A stretch of 64,000 nt of DNA from Neobacillus notoginsengisoli (GCF_003515685.1 NZ_QWEG01000018.1:1-64000); one strand, 5' to 3'. Numbered from the stretch's first letter, positions 34,908 to 44,058 are shown. A program made the numbers and translations. Notes: a model not told the origin generated them from the letters alone.

Positions 34908-34921
34908 CTAAAACGTTTTCG
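34908..34921. promoter_or_regulatory. LacI-family operator 3, just before the GH65 start
   Basis: CTAAAACGTTTTCG ends 16 bases before the GH65 ATG and overlaps the leader that includes the ribosome site, so binding could block transcription near its start. Confidence 0.6.
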
Positions 34922-34937
34922 GAAAGGGTTTTGCAAC

Positions 34938-37289
34938 ATGATGAATTATGACTTGGGTAAGGGAGAATACGAGAACTGGGTAGTCTCCGATGTAGGGTTT
35001 TCCCCGGATACTCTAGGGAAAAGCGAATCCATTATGTATTTGGGCAATGGGTACATGGGCTTGCGCTCATCCATGGAAGAACCTTATCTCGAGGAAACGA
35101 GGAACCTGTTTATTGCAGGGACCTTCAACAAGTTTGATGAGTATGAAGTGACCGAACTGCCAAATATCGCGGATGTAACGAGATTGGACATCCGGGTAGA
35201 CGGCGAGCGCTTCAGCCTTGAATTCGGTGAAACTAAGGAGTATGTGAAGCAGCTTAATTTGAAAACTGCTGAACTATCGAGAAGCTTCATCTGGACTTCT
35301 CCAAAAGGAAAACAGCTTCGTTTCCAGTTTAGGAGATTTGTATCGCTCGAAAATCTTCATCTTATAGGTAAAAAGATTGAAATTGAAGCTTTGACAGATC
35401 CCGTTTCAATTGTTATCGATTCAGGTGTCAACGCACAAGTGACAAATTCGGGTTCACAGCATTTTCATGAAGGGGAAAAACGGATTTTTGACAAGAAGTT
35501 TATTCAGTCCATCCAGACGACAATACAATCAAAAATCGATGTTGTTGTAAACACAGCTCACAAACTTACCGTAAACGGCAATGAAGTGAAAAATAACCCA
35601 CTGATGGTGATGGAACGCCGCAAGGTATGGCTTCAGTTTGAAGCCGAGCTCCAGCCGAACGATTGTCTTTCACTTGAAAAGCTGACCACGGTACATACGA
35701 GCCGTGACAAGGATCTCTTCGTCTCAAGGGACAACTATAGCCTTGAGAGCCTGCGGGAAGTGTCCCTTGCCAACTTGAAAGCTGCACATGCAAGAGGCTA
35801 TGAATTTGAGTTTTTGGATAGCAAGGCCGCATGGGAAGAAAAAGTCTGGGGCAAGTACAATTTAACACTAAATAGTGAAGACTCCTACGACCTACTTGCT
35901 CTTAGGTTCGCACTCTATCATCTGACAGTCATGACGCCTGCCCATGATGAACGGATGGGAATTGCTGCAAAGGCGTTAAGTGGAGAGGGATACAAAGGGC
36001 ATTCATTCTGGGACACAGAAGTGTTCATTCTTCCGTTCTTCATCTATTCGAACCCGGAAGTAGCAAAATCGCTTTTAAAATACCGCTATCATGGACTTGT
36101 CGGGGCAAGGCAGAAAGCACTTGAAAACGGCTATGAAGGTGCAATGTATCCTTGGGAAGCGGCATGGCCTACGGATGGAGAGGTAACGCCTATATGGGGT
36201 TCTGTTGATATCGTGACTGGTGAGCAAACGAAGATTTGGTCCGGTTTCATTGAGCAGCATATTACGGCAGATATCGCCTATGCTGTATGGCAATATTACA
36301 AAATTAGTCATGACCAGGATTTCATGGACAACTATGGCTATGAAATGATTTTTGATACAGCAAGATTCTGGGCGAGCCGGCTTGAATGGAACGATGATAA
36401 GCAGGAATACCATATCAACAATGTCATTGGGCCGGACGAGTATAAGGAACATGTCGACAATAATGCCTTTACAAATCATATGGCCCACTTCAATATCCAG
36501 TTGGCGATCAATTATTACGACGAACTGAAGGAAACCAATCCTGACATATTGGAAAGCCTGCAAGGCCGGTTAAACTTGGCCGATTCCTATCTCCTTTGGA
36601 AGGACAAGCTGGATAAGATTTACCTGCCACAGCCGAGGGAGAAAGACTTGGTCATTCCTCAGGATGACACTTATTTGAACAAGAAGATTATTAATCTTGA
36701 AAAATACAAAAACCAGACCAAGGTTGGAAGTATGTTCCTTGACTACAACCTTGAGCAAGTAAATGAAATCCAGGTAACTAAGCAGGCCGATATTATGATC
36801 CTGTTCCTGCTCCTTGAAAACAAGTTCAGCCAGGAAGTTAAGCAGGCCAACTTCAATTATTATGAGCCAAAGACGTTGCATGACTCATCATTGAGCCTGT
36901 CAACCCATGCGATTCTTGCTAATGACCTTGGCCATACAGACATGGCTTACTCCCTTTTCAGGAGGGCGGCGGAAATTGATCTTGGTCCGGCCATGCATAC
37001 ATCTGATGCAGGCGTCCATGCGGCATCAATTGGCGGCATTTGGAAATCCACCGTTTATGGATTCGGCGGAGTCAGGATGCTGGACGGTAAGCTTCGCATC
37101 AATCCGCGCCTGCCAAAGCATTGGACCGAGTTAAACTTTACAATTTACTGGCAAGGAAGCCCGCTTCATGTCGATATCAATAAAGATTCATTAAAGATTA
37201 AGTCCGAGCATGCTTCCGCTGTCGAGATAGAGGTTTTTGGCAAAAGCTACACATTTACCGGCGAAACAGAGATTGCCTATCGCCAATAA
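34938..37289 (+). CDS. GH65 disaccharide phosphorylase (maltose, trehalose, nigerose or kojibiose type)
   Basis: The 783-residue cytoplasmic enzyme should cleave an alpha-glucobiose with phosphate, inverting to beta-glucose 1-phosphate. It has the N-terminal beta-sandwich, and the (alpha/alpha)6 barrel with KGHSFWDTEVFILPFF (phosphate and substrate loop), MYPWEAAWPTDGEVTP, HITADIAYAVWQYY and the general acid Glu501 in VIGPDEYKEHV. ATG 34938 follows GAAAGGG; the open frame goes 23 codons farther into the operator region. A beta-phosphoglucomutase gene in the same cluster fits the product. Which disaccharide is used is not decided by sequence; the upstream TreR-type site hints at trehalose. Confidence 0.88.
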   Translation: MMNYDLGKGEYENWVVSDVGFSPDTLGKSESIMYLGNGYMGLRSSMEEPYLEETRNLFIAGTFNKFDEYEVTELPNIADVTRLDIRVDGERFSLEFGETKEYVKQLNLKTAELSRSFIWTSPKGKQLRFQFRRFVSLENLHLIGKKIEIEALTDPVSIVIDSGVNAQVTNSGSQHFHEGEKRIFDKKFIQSIQTTIQSKIDVVVNTAHKLTVNGNEVKNNPLMVMERRKVWLQFEAELQPNDCLSLEKLTTVHTSRDKDLFVSRDNYSLESLREVSLANLKAAHARGYEFEFLDSKAAWEEKVWGKYNLTLNSEDSYDLLALRFALYHLTVMTPAHDERMGIAAKALSGEGYKGHSFWDTEVFILPFFIYSNPEVAKSLLKYRYHGLVGARQKALENGYEGAMYPWEAAWPTDGEVTPIWGSVDIVTGEQTKIWSGFIEQHITADIAYAVWQYYKISHDQDFMDNYGYEMIFDTARFWASRLEWNDDKQEYHINNVIGPDEYKEHVDNNAFTNHMAHFNIQLAINYYDELKETNPDILESLQGRLNLADSYLLWKDKLDKIYLPQPREKDLVIPQDDTYLNKKIINLEKYKNQTKVGSMFLDYNLEQVNEIQVTKQADIMILFLLLENKFSQEVKQANFNYYEPKTLHDSSLSLSTHAILANDLGHTDMAYSLFRRAAEIDLGPAMHTSDAGVHAASIGGIWKSTVYGFGGVRMLDGKLRINPRLPKHWTELNFTIYWQGSPLHVDINKDSLKIKSEHASAVEIEVFGKSYTFTGETEIAYRQ

Positions 37290-37314
37290 ATAAAACATAT
37301 ATGGAGGGTTCTTT

Positions 37315-38565
37315 ATGAAAAAGTTTGCTGCTTTCGCTCTTGCACTATCCCTGATGCTTGGACTTGCTGCCTGCAGTTCATCAGGTGAAAAGTCATCAAA
37401 TTCCTCAAAAAAAGATGAAATTACGCTTGCAGTCTGGGGATCTTCACCAGCTGAAACAGATGCACTTGAATCAACGATTAAAAGCTTTGAAGAATCATCA
37501 GGCAAGGAAGTAAAGGTTGAAGTGATTCAGGATAACTTCCTTGATACGATCACATCAAGATTCGCAGCCAAAAATGCGCCAGATGTATTTTATATGGAAG
37601 CATATGCCGCTCCGCGCTTCATTAAATCAGGCGTTCTGACAGATATTTCAAATGATGTGAAAAACCAGGAAGATTTCTATACACCTCAACTTGATGCGTT
37701 CAAAGATGATGAGGGCAAATTGTACGCTGTACCTAAGGATTATTCAACACTTGCACTCTATGTAAATACAGATCTACTAACAAAAGCCGGTTTTAAAGTA
37801 GAAGACATTCCGTCTGATTGGGAAGGCCTTCTGGATTTTTCAAAACAAGTACAGGCTAAATTGGACAAAGGCCAGGCTGCCATGGTCGTCGACAACACAT
37901 TGGCACGCCATTTGAGCGCCTTGCTTGCAACCGGTTTGAATCCTGTTAAGGATGATGGAAATGCAGACTTTACTTCCAACCCTGAAGCTCTGAAATACTT
38001 GCAATCCCTTGCCGATGGCCAAAAAGAAGGCTATCTTGCCCATCCGAAAAACGATTTGGGCGTAGACTGGGCAGGAGCTGCATTCGGAACGAACAAAACA
38101 GTCTTCATGATCGAAGGAAACTGGGTACTGAGTGCTCTTAAAGCGGACTACCAGGACGTTAAATATGAAGTTCTGCCAGCTCCGACAATCAACGGCAAAG
38201 AGCAGACGATGACCTTTACCGTTGGCTATGCGATTTCAAAAAATACAAAGAATAAAGAAGGCGCGGTTGAATTTATCAACTATATGACTGGCGACGGGCT
38301 GAAGCAATGGAGCGAAGGCTCTGGTACATTGCCTTCACGCGCATCTGTTGCCGATGAAATGAAGGTAACCGAAGATCCAGTCCTGAAGCCGCATGTTGAT
38401 GGCGCCGAATACGGAACAGTCTGGTCTTCCGGCGTAACCCTGCCTGTCATCTCCCAGTCGTTTGACAACCAATTCCTTGCCGCCCTCAACGGCGACAAAT
38501 CCGTCGAACAAGCAATGAAAGACGCAGAAAAAGAAGCAAACGCCGAGATTAAGAGACAGGAATAA
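37315..38565 (+). CDS. Sugar ABC transporter substrate-binding lipoprotein (MalE type)
   Basis: The 416-residue protein has a lipobox LAAC (Cys20) and a family-1 solute-binding fold: ITLAVWGSSPAETDALESTI, APDVFYMEAYAAPRFIKSG, KDYSTLALYVNTDLLTKAGF, AAFGTNKTVFMIEGNWVL and GYAISKNTKNKEGAVEFINYM. It should bind the disaccharide used by the GH65 enzyme. It starts 25 bases after that gene, with GGAGG before ATG 37315. Confidence 0.92.
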   Translation: MKKFAAFALALSLMLGLAACSSSGEKSSNSSKKDEITLAVWGSSPAETDALESTIKSFEESSGKEVKVEVIQDNFLDTITSRFAAKNAPDVFYMEAYAAPRFIKSGVLTDISNDVKNQEDFYTPQLDAFKDDEGKLYAVPKDYSTLALYVNTDLLTKAGFKVEDIPSDWEGLLDFSKQVQAKLDKGQAAMVVDNTLARHLSALLATGLNPVKDDGNADFTSNPEALKYLQSLADGQKEGYLAHPKNDLGVDWAGAAFGTNKTVFMIEGNWVLSALKADYQDVKYEVLPAPTINGKEQTMTFTVGYAISKNTKNKEGAVEFINYMTGDGLKQWSEGSGTLPSRASVADEMKVTEDPVLKPHVDGAEYGTVWSSGVTLPVISQSFDNQFLAALNGDKSVEQAMKDAEKEANAEIKRQE

Positions 38566-38567
38566 GA

Positions 38568-38762
38568 AAAGCGGAAGCGCCTGTTCAGCGCCGTACAAAC
38601 TGGAGGGGCTTCGACTGAGATAAAGGAATCACGAAGAGCGATAGCGTGTTCGTGCATGACTTATCGTAGGGAGGAGGCCTGAAGTTTGCTAGGCGCTAGG
38701 CGCTGGAGCTAGACAAGGAAAAGCGAAAGCGCCTGTTTAGCGCTTGCGCAACGAAATGAGAC
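38568..38762. repeat. GC-rich dispersed Bacillaceae repeat with inverted arms
   Basis: AAAAGCGGAAGCGCCTGTTCAGC (about 38569-38590) recurs in near-identical form at about 38719-38745 (AAAGCGAAAGCGCCTGTTTAGC), with GGCGCTGGAGCTAGACAAGG between. This text is familiar from many Bacillus intergenic regions. It splits the transporter operon between binding protein and permease genes, with no gene inside. Confidence 0.7.
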
Positions 38763-38826
38763 ATTCGAAGGGGGCGGGGCCGTTTCCTGCCCCTTTCTAC
38801 TTCTCTTGAAATAAGAGGTGAACGAA

Positions 38827-39708
38827 GTGGCCAAAAAGCGTCATCAAAATTTGCAGGGATACACATTCATGACACCTGCATTGCTTGCGATTTCGATCTT
38901 TACATTGATTCCGATTCTTTATGCGTTTTTTCTCATGTTCTTTAAAGTCGATATTTTGTCAGGTGCCAAGACGTTTATTGGACTCGATAACTTTAGAAAA
39001 ATATTTGAGGACCCCAAATTCTGGGCCTCGTTCAAAAATACAGTCCGATATGTAGCATTCGTGGTTCCGATTCAAACTACCCTTGCTCTTATCCTCGCCG
39101 CCTTCCTGAATACGAAAGTGAAATTCAGCAGAGCCTTCTTGACGATTATGTTTATCCCTACTTTAACGTCGTCCGCGGCCATGACACTCATTTTTATGTG
39201 GCTTTTCAATAACAACGGTTTGATTGTAAACCTTATTGATGATCTTTTTGGAGTAAAAATGCATTTCATTACAAACCCAAGCCTTGCGCTGACAGTCATC
39301 ATGATTATGAATATTTTCTCAACCATCCCGCATTTCATGATTGTCTTCCTGTCTGGTTTGCAGGACATCCCGGAAAGCTTATATGAAGCAGCTTCTTTAG
39401 ACGGGGCTTCTTCTATCCAAAAATTCCGCCATGTCACCATTCCTCAAATCGCGCCTATTACGTTTTATGTTTTAACAATGGGAATTGTCGGCTGTTTCCA
39501 AATCTTTGACCAGGCGTTTATTTTGTCAAATGGAACAGGCGGGCCACAAAACTCCACGCTGACGTTCTCGCTTTATATTTATCAGCTGGCGTTCAATAGT
39601 AATGATATGGGCCGGGCAACTGCCTTGGCATTCGTATTGGGAACCATCATCTTCCTTGTAACTTACACTGTCAATAAAGTATTAAAAGCGGATGAGGTGA
39701 ATGGATGA
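38827..39708 (+). CDS. Sugar ABC transporter permease (MalF type)
   Basis: The 293-residue permease has six membrane helices and the EAA loop EAASLDGASSIQKFRHVTIP that contacts the ATPase. GTG 38827 is chosen since AGAGGTG precedes it; GTG 38818 lies inside that site. It overlaps the second permease gene by a few bases. No ATPase gene is in the cluster; such systems share the general ATPase MsmX elsewhere. Confidence 0.93.
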   Translation: MAKKRHQNLQGYTFMTPALLAISIFTLIPILYAFFLMFFKVDILSGAKTFIGLDNFRKIFEDPKFWASFKNTVRYVAFVVPIQTTLALILAAFLNTKVKFSRAFLTIMFIPTLTSSAAMTLIFMWLFNNNGLIVNLIDDLFGVKMHFITNPSLALTVIMIMNIFSTIPHFMIVFLSGLQDIPESLYEAASLDGASSIQKFRHVTIPQIAPITFYVLTMGIVGCFQIFDQAFILSNGTGGPQNSTLTFSLYIYQLAFNSNDMGRATALAFVLGTIIFLVTYTVNKVLKADEVNG

Positions 39709-40535
39709 TGGGAAAGAAAAATACTAGATTGAAAGCTATCGTGTACACACTGTTAATATTTTATTGCTTATTAACGTTAGTCCCATTTGCCTGGAGCATC
39801 TTGACTTCCTTTAAGACGACTGCAGAAATCGCTGGGGGCGGGACATTCCTCCCGCAGGAGTGGAGTACGAGCGGTTATCAAAAAGTGTTTGGTTCCAAGC
39901 TTCCAACGTGGGTCATGAATTCACTCGTTGTTGCGCTTATCACAACATTAATTAACCTTGTCGTCAATACAATGGCGGGATATGCGCTAGCGCGGATTGA
40001 CTTTCGGGGACGCAAGCTTCTGTTCAGTTTCCTGCTTGCCTTGATCATGGTCCCTGCCCAGGTAACGATGATTCCGCTCTATATCGTCATTACGAATCTA
40101 GGGCTGATCGATACGCACTGGTCGATTATCTTCACGATGATGTTCAATATTGCCTATATCTTCATGATGAGGCAGTTCTTTATCAATTTCCCAAGGGATG
40201 TTGAAGAAGCTGCAACGATGGACGGGCTTTCGAAAATTGGGACATTTTTCAGGATTGTCCTGCCGAACGCGAAGGCCGCAGTCGCAACTCAGGCAGTGTT
40301 TGTTTTCATGGGCGTGTGGAATGAATTCATGAAGCCACTTCTGTTCATCTCCAGCCCTGATAAATATATGCTCACCCAGGGATTGAATGCTCTGGCAAAG
40401 ACATTCAGAAACGCAACCGCCTGGGATGTCATCATGGCCGGCGCCATCGTGTCGATTATCCCAATTTTCATCATTTACATCGTATTGAACAAATACTTTA
40501 TTACCACAAATGACCAGACCGCTGGGATAAAGTAA
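39705..40535 (+). CDS. Sugar ABC transporter permease (MalG type)
   Basis: This 276-residue permease has six helices and the EAA loop EAATMDGLSKIGTFFRIVLP; the tail TTNDQTAGIK is typical of the MalG group. Its start overlaps the stop of the MalF-type gene (ATGATGG), which indicates coupling. Both permeases form the channel for the disaccharide. Confidence 0.93.
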   Translation: MMGKKNTRLKAIVYTLLIFYCLLTLVPFAWSILTSFKTTAEIAGGGTFLPQEWSTSGYQKVFGSKLPTWVMNSLVVALITTLINLVVNTMAGYALARIDFRGRKLLFSFLLALIMVPAQVTMIPLYIVITNLGLIDTHWSIIFTMMFNIAYIFMMRQFFINFPRDVEEAATMDGLSKIGTFFRIVLPNAKAAVATQAVFVFMGVWNEFMKPLLFISSPDKYMLTQGLNALAKTFRNATAWDVIMAGAIVSIIPIFIIYIVLNKYFITTNDQTAGIK

Positions 40536-40543
40536 ACTTCAAT

Positions 40544-40764
40544 TATATAGGTTGAACTAGAAATTTTCTTTTCATGGTGAAGCTTTGTTGATTTACGCTC
40601 CAGGCACTTCGCTTTCCGCGGGGCGTCAGTGGAGCCTCCTCGGCGCCTTGGCGCCTGTGGGGTCTCCACCTTGCCGCCGCATCCCGCAGGAGTCTTCGTG
40701 CCTTCCGCTCCAATCAACCTGCTTCCTTGGCTATTTTGTGTAAAAATTAACTTCAACCTATATA
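40544..40764. repeat. MITE-like GC-rich repeat with 13-bp terminal inverted repeats
   Basis: TATATAGGTTGAA (40544-40556) and TTCAACCTATATA (40752-40764) are exact inverted ends. The interior is GC-rich, with CTTCGCTTTCCGCGGGGCGT, GGTCTCC and CCCGCAGGAGTCTTCGTGCC, text known from many Bacillus intergenic repeats. The reverse-strand open frame through it has no ribosome site and is taken as chance. It splits the permease and phosphoglucomutase genes. Confidence 0.75.
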
Positions 40765-40799
40765 GTAGAGAAAAAAATACTGAATAGAGGATGGGCGAA

Positions 40800-41471
40800 A
40801 TGGTAAAAGCAGTTATTTTTGATCTGGATGGGGTTATTGTCGATACCGCGGAATGGCATTATTTTGCCTGGAAGGATCTGGCGAACAGCATCGGCATTGA
40901 TTTTAGCCGGGAATTCAATGAAGAATTAAAAGGAATCAGCCGGATGGGGAGTCTGGAAAAAATCCTCGAGCATGGCGGGGTGGCGGGTAAGTACAGCGAT
41001 GAGGAAAAAATTGAGCTTGCAACTGTGAAAAATACAAACTATGTCCAATTGCTCACACAAATGAAACCAGATGATATTTTGCCAGGAATAAGAGAGTTTC
41101 TGGAGCAGTTAAAAGATAACAACATCAAGATCGGCCTGGCTTCGGCAAGCAAAAATGCACCGGCCATCTTGGATTATCTGAAACTTACGGACTACTTCGA
41201 AACTGTCATCAATCCGGATGAAGTTGCCAAGGGAAAGCCAGCTCCCGACATTTTCCTGCGCGCGGCTGAAAATCTTTCCGTACCTCCTTCCGAATGTATT
41301 GGGATTGAGGACGCGACTGCGGGAATTCAGGCAATTAAGGAAGCTGGGATGTTTGCTGTTGGAGTCGGTACGAAGGAAGTCATGGTGGAAGCAGGGGCAG
41401 ACCTTGTCCTGGAAAGCACAACCGAGCTTGATTTGAAATCCATAAAAAGGGAATTTTTGCAAAAAGAATAG
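40800..41471 (+). CDS. pgmB: Beta-phosphoglucomutase
   Basis: The 223-residue HAD enzyme turns beta-glucose 1-phosphate into glucose 6-phosphate. The nucleophile loop is FDLDGVIVDTAEWHYFAW (Asp8 and Asp10), with the cap domain and core motifs SASKNAP, KGKPAPDIFL and GIEDATAGIQAIKEAGM. ATG 40800 follows AGAGG at a better distance than ATG 40791. It works on the product of the GH65 phosphorylase. Confidence 0.93.
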   Translation: MVKAVIFDLDGVIVDTAEWHYFAWKDLANSIGIDFSREFNEELKGISRMGSLEKILEHGGVAGKYSDEEKIELATVKNTNYVQLLTQMKPDDILPGIREFLEQLKDNNIKIGLASASKNAPAILDYLKLTDYFETVINPDEVAKGKPAPDIFLRAAENLSVPPSECIGIEDATAGIQAIKEAGMFAVGVGTKEVMVEAGADLVLESTTELDLKSIKREFLQKE

Positions 41472-41472
41472 A

Positions 41473-41501
41473 TTGACACTGCATGTGTTATCCGATACTT
41501 T
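41473..41501 (+). promoter_or_regulatory. Possible promoter of the second LacI-family gene
   Basis: TTGACA (41473-41478), 17 bases and TACTTT (41496-41501) precede the regulator start by 30 bases. It would let the regulator be made apart from the operon. Confidence 0.5.
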
Positions 41502-41530
41502 TAAAAAAAGTGTACATGAAAGAAGGGTTG

Positions 41531-42553
41531 ATGTTGGCTACCATTAAAGATGTGGCAAGAGAAGCTGGGGTTTCGATCAGCATTGTTTCCAAAGCTTTCA
41601 ACAACTACCCGGATGTGAGTGAAAAAACAAAGAAGCGAATCCTTGAAGTAGCAAAGCAATTGAATTATTCGCCCAACCTTGTTGCCAAGAATCTGTCTTC
41701 AAAAAAGACAAATACAATTGGGCTGATTTCGTCTGGTTTTCTTGACAGCGGTGTAAAGGATAGCAATAACTCCTTTCAGCTATTTAAGGGTGTTTATACA
41801 GCGGTCGAGCAAAATCAATATGACCTTGCCATTTACATGATTGATTCCCAAAAGCAGAAAAGTAAAAGTTATGCTGCGTTTTGCAAGGAACGGAATATTG
41901 GCGGCGCCATTCTTGTTGGAGTCCGGACCGATGATCCTTTCTTTCTCGAATTAATTGGTTCTGAATTTCCGTGTGTTCTGGTCGACGTGAAAATCGCGAT
42001 GGACTGCGAATACATCGGCAGTGTATCAACCGATAACGTTGCTGCCACCAAGGAAATGGCGCGGCACTTACTTGAACGAAACCATAAGGATATCGTTGTT
42101 GTGACTGGAAAAGAAGAAACGTGGGTAAACACCGAACGCCTTGCCGGGGTAAGGGAAGCAATGAAGGAATTTGGACTGGTTTTACGTGAAGGAGATATCA
42201 TACATGCAGATTTTACCGAAGAAAAGGCATATGAACTTACTGCTGGTTTTTTGAAAAACAGAAAGCCAACCGCCTTCCTGTGCTTCAGTGACCTGATGGC
42301 TCTTGGCGTCATAAAAGCTGTCAAGGAAGCGGGCCTTAGCATTCCTGAAGATGTGTCGGTAACTGGTTTCGATGGGCTGCTGATCAGTGAGTTCACTCAG
42401 CCGGCATTAACGACGATTGAGCAGGACTTCTTTGAAATGGGCAGGCAAGCGGCACTTATGCTGCAGCGCTTAATCAATGGCAACGCTGAAGAAACGAGCA
42501 TCCAGATAGAGTATAGGTTTGTTGATAGGGATAGTGTGGGTGAACGTGAATAA
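41531..42553 (+). CDS. LacI-family regulator of the GH65 cluster
   Basis: This 340-residue repressor has the helix-turn-helix (TIKDVAREAGVSISIVSKAF, about 4-23), hinge (NLVAKNLSSKKTNTIGLI) and sensor domain (CEYIGSVSTDNVAATKEMAR, CFSDLMALGVIKAVKEAG, VTGFDGLLISEFTQPALTT). ATG 41531 after GAAGGG is chosen over an upstream in-frame TTG at 41483. Operators with AAAACGTTTT before the GH65 gene are its likely targets. The inducer should be the disaccharide or its breakdown product. Confidence 0.92.
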   Translation: MLATIKDVAREAGVSISIVSKAFNNYPDVSEKTKKRILEVAKQLNYSPNLVAKNLSSKKTNTIGLISSGFLDSGVKDSNNSFQLFKGVYTAVEQNQYDLAIYMIDSQKQKSKSYAAFCKERNIGGAILVGVRTDDPFFLELIGSEFPCVLVDVKIAMDCEYIGSVSTDNVAATKEMARHLLERNHKDIVVVTGKEETWVNTERLAGVREAMKEFGLVLREGDIIHADFTEEKAYELTAGFLKNRKPTAFLCFSDLMALGVIKAVKEAGLSIPEDVSVTGFDGLLISEFTQPALTTIEQDFFEMGRQAALMLQRLINGNAEETSIQIEYRFVDRDSVGERE

Positions 42554-42558
42554 GTTGG

Positions 42559-42597
42559 TGGGCGTTACCCTTAATGGGGGAGCGCCCTTTTTTTTGT
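42559..42597 (+). terminator. Terminator after the LacI-family gene
   Basis: GGGCGTTACCC and GGGGGAGCGCCC form an imperfect stem followed by TTTTTTTT. Confidence 0.8.
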
Positions 42598-42613
42598 GAA
42601 GGAGGCAGTGAAT

Positions 42614-42739
42614 TTGTTTGATGACGGGCCAGGTCCTGACCATGCGCGTTACTGCATTAACTCGGCAGCGCTTCGCTTCGTGCCCAAGGATCAGTTTGAA
42701 GAGGAAAGTCACGGCGAGTTCAGGAAGTTGTTCGAATAG
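42614..42739 (+). CDS. Small hypothetical protein, 41 aa
   Basis: AAGGAGG (42599-42605) is placed 8 bases before TTG 42614, opening MFDDGPGPDHARYCINSAAL and ending GEFRKLFE. Codon choice looks like its neighbours, and a terminator (42751) follows at once, so a stand-alone small gene is likely. A GTG start at 42608 lies too close to the ribosome site. I do not recognise the product; it is soluble, with one Cys and no signal. Confidence 0.55.
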   Translation: MFDDGPGPDHARYCINSAALRFVPKDQFEEESHGEFRKLFE

Positions 42740-42750
42740 TTTTTTATTTA

Positions 42751-42775
42751 GAGGGCGGTGTTTGCCCTCTTTTTC
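42751..42775 (+). terminator. Terminator after the 41-aa gene
   Basis: GAGGGC and GCCCTC enclose a 7-base loop and are followed by TTTTT. Confidence 0.8.
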
Positions 42776-42829
42776 ATGTGCAGGTAATTGGGTATACTAT
42801 AACAGTTGATAGAGTTAGGAGGAATGAAC

Positions 42830-43648
42830 ATGCATACTTTGCAAAAGATTAATGAAGCGAGAGATTCGATTTTTGAAAAAACAAACCATCGTCCGGAAAT
42901 TGGCCTGATTCTTGGCTCCGGTCTTGGCGGGCTGGCAGATGAGATTGAGGACGCGGTACATATTCCATATAGTGAAATTCCGTATTTCGCCAAGTCTGAG
43001 GCAATCGGCCATGCGAATGAGCTTGTTGTTGGGAAGCTGAAGGGCAAGACGGTTGTCGCGATGAAAGGGCGTTTCCATTATTATGAAGGGTATTCGCTAA
43101 GTGAGGTAACGTTCCCGGTCCGCGTTTTGAAAGCGCTTGGAGTGGAGACGCTGCTGATTACGAATGCCTGCGGATCGGTGAATACGAATTATGCGCCTGG
43201 TGATTTGATGCTGATTACCGATCATCTTAACCTGGTCGGTTCGAATCCGCTGATTGGCCCGAATAACGATGAGCTCGGAACCCGCTTCCCGGATTTGACC
43301 CAAGCTTATAACCGCGAGCTGCGTGCGCTTGCCCATAAGGTTGCACAAGAGAAGGGTATGGAGCTTCGTGAAGGCGTGTATGCATGGTGGAGCGGCCCGA
43401 TGTATGAAACCCCGGCTGAAATCCGGATGATGCGCACGCTTGGAGCCGATGCTGTCGGAATGTCTACGGTTCCGGAGGTTGTTGTTGCGGTTCACGGCGG
43501 CATGAAGGTGCTTGGCATTTCCTGCCTGACCAATATGGCTGCAGGCGTCCTTGACCAGCCGCTAAACCATGATGAAGTCATTGAAGTTGCCGGAAAGGTT
43601 CGCGCCAACTTTGTAGAACTTGTGAAAGGTGTTATTGAACAAGCTTAA
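42830..43648 (+). CDS. punA: Purine nucleoside phosphorylase
   Basis: The 272 residues match trimeric (class II) purine nucleoside phosphorylases such as Bacillus PupG. Motifs are LILGSGLGGLADEI (phosphate site), MKGRFHYYEGYSLSEVTFPVRV, ITNACGSVNTNYAPGDLMLI, SGPMYETPAEIRM and GADAVGMSTVPEVVVA. It splits guanosine or inosine to the base and ribose 1-phosphate. The text WWSGPMYETPAE differs from the usual NTGPAYETPAE, so base preference may differ. ATG 42830 has AGGAGG 7 bases upstream. Confidence 0.93.
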   Translation: MHTLQKINEARDSIFEKTNHRPEIGLILGSGLGGLADEIEDAVHIPYSEIPYFAKSEAIGHANELVVGKLKGKTVVAMKGRFHYYEGYSLSEVTFPVRVLKALGVETLLITNACGSVNTNYAPGDLMLITDHLNLVGSNPLIGPNNDELGTRFPDLTQAYNRELRALAHKVAQEKGMELREGVYAWWSGPMYETPAEIRMMRTLGADAVGMSTVPEVVVAVHGGMKVLGISCLTNMAAGVLDQPLNHDEVIEVAGKVRANFVELVKGVIEQA

Positions 43649-43656
43649 TATGGCTG

Positions 43657-43696
43657 AATGCCCGGACCCTTATATGGGGTTTCGGGCATTTTTTAG
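43657..43696 (+). terminator. Terminator after the nucleoside phosphorylase gene
   Basis: AATGCCCGGACCC and GGGGTTTCGGGCATT form a long, slightly imperfect stem followed by TTTTTAG. Confidence 0.9.
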
Positions 43697-43744
43697 TTTA
43701 GTACCACCTGAAAAGACTGCGAAGGATTAGGGGAGGCCCGGCTA

Positions 43745-43930
43745 TTTTGGAACAATGGGGCATGGGCCGATTTTGCCAATTGGAAAAGGTGACGGGGCCA
43801 TAAAGGGGCTGTCACTGTACCAACTTGCAGCTTTGATTCCTTTCAGTTTTTTTACAGATTGGCTAAAAAGGGACAGTTCTGTTGCTTCACTTTGAATCGA
43901 TCAGTGATTCGCGCGGGATTGAAGAGGTTT
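43745..43930. repeat. Dispersed repeat (type C) joined to a type A fragment
   Basis: GGAACAATGGGGCATGGGCCGATTTTGCC and GGGGCCATAAAGGGGCTGTCACTGTACCAACTTG match 48050-48130 closely. Just after it, GGGACAGTTCT with CACTTTGAATCGATC (43868-43900) resembles the head of the type A repeat. No gene is seen from 43697 to 44058. Confidence 0.6.
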
Positions 43931-44058
43931 TTCGTTTAGATGTCTAGTATAAAAAAAGTTTTATTAAAGACGCTGCAAGGCGTCGAAGGGGTTTCCAGTA
44001 CTTCATTTTTTGGGTGGAATAAGGCATTGGGCATTGGAACCGTCTGAGCGCTTCACAT

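Noticed and set aside
40475-40756. 93-codon minus-strand frame across the GC-rich element
   Set aside because: It lies within the MITE-like repeat, lacks a leader and reads as low-complexity Gly/Pro/Arg text.
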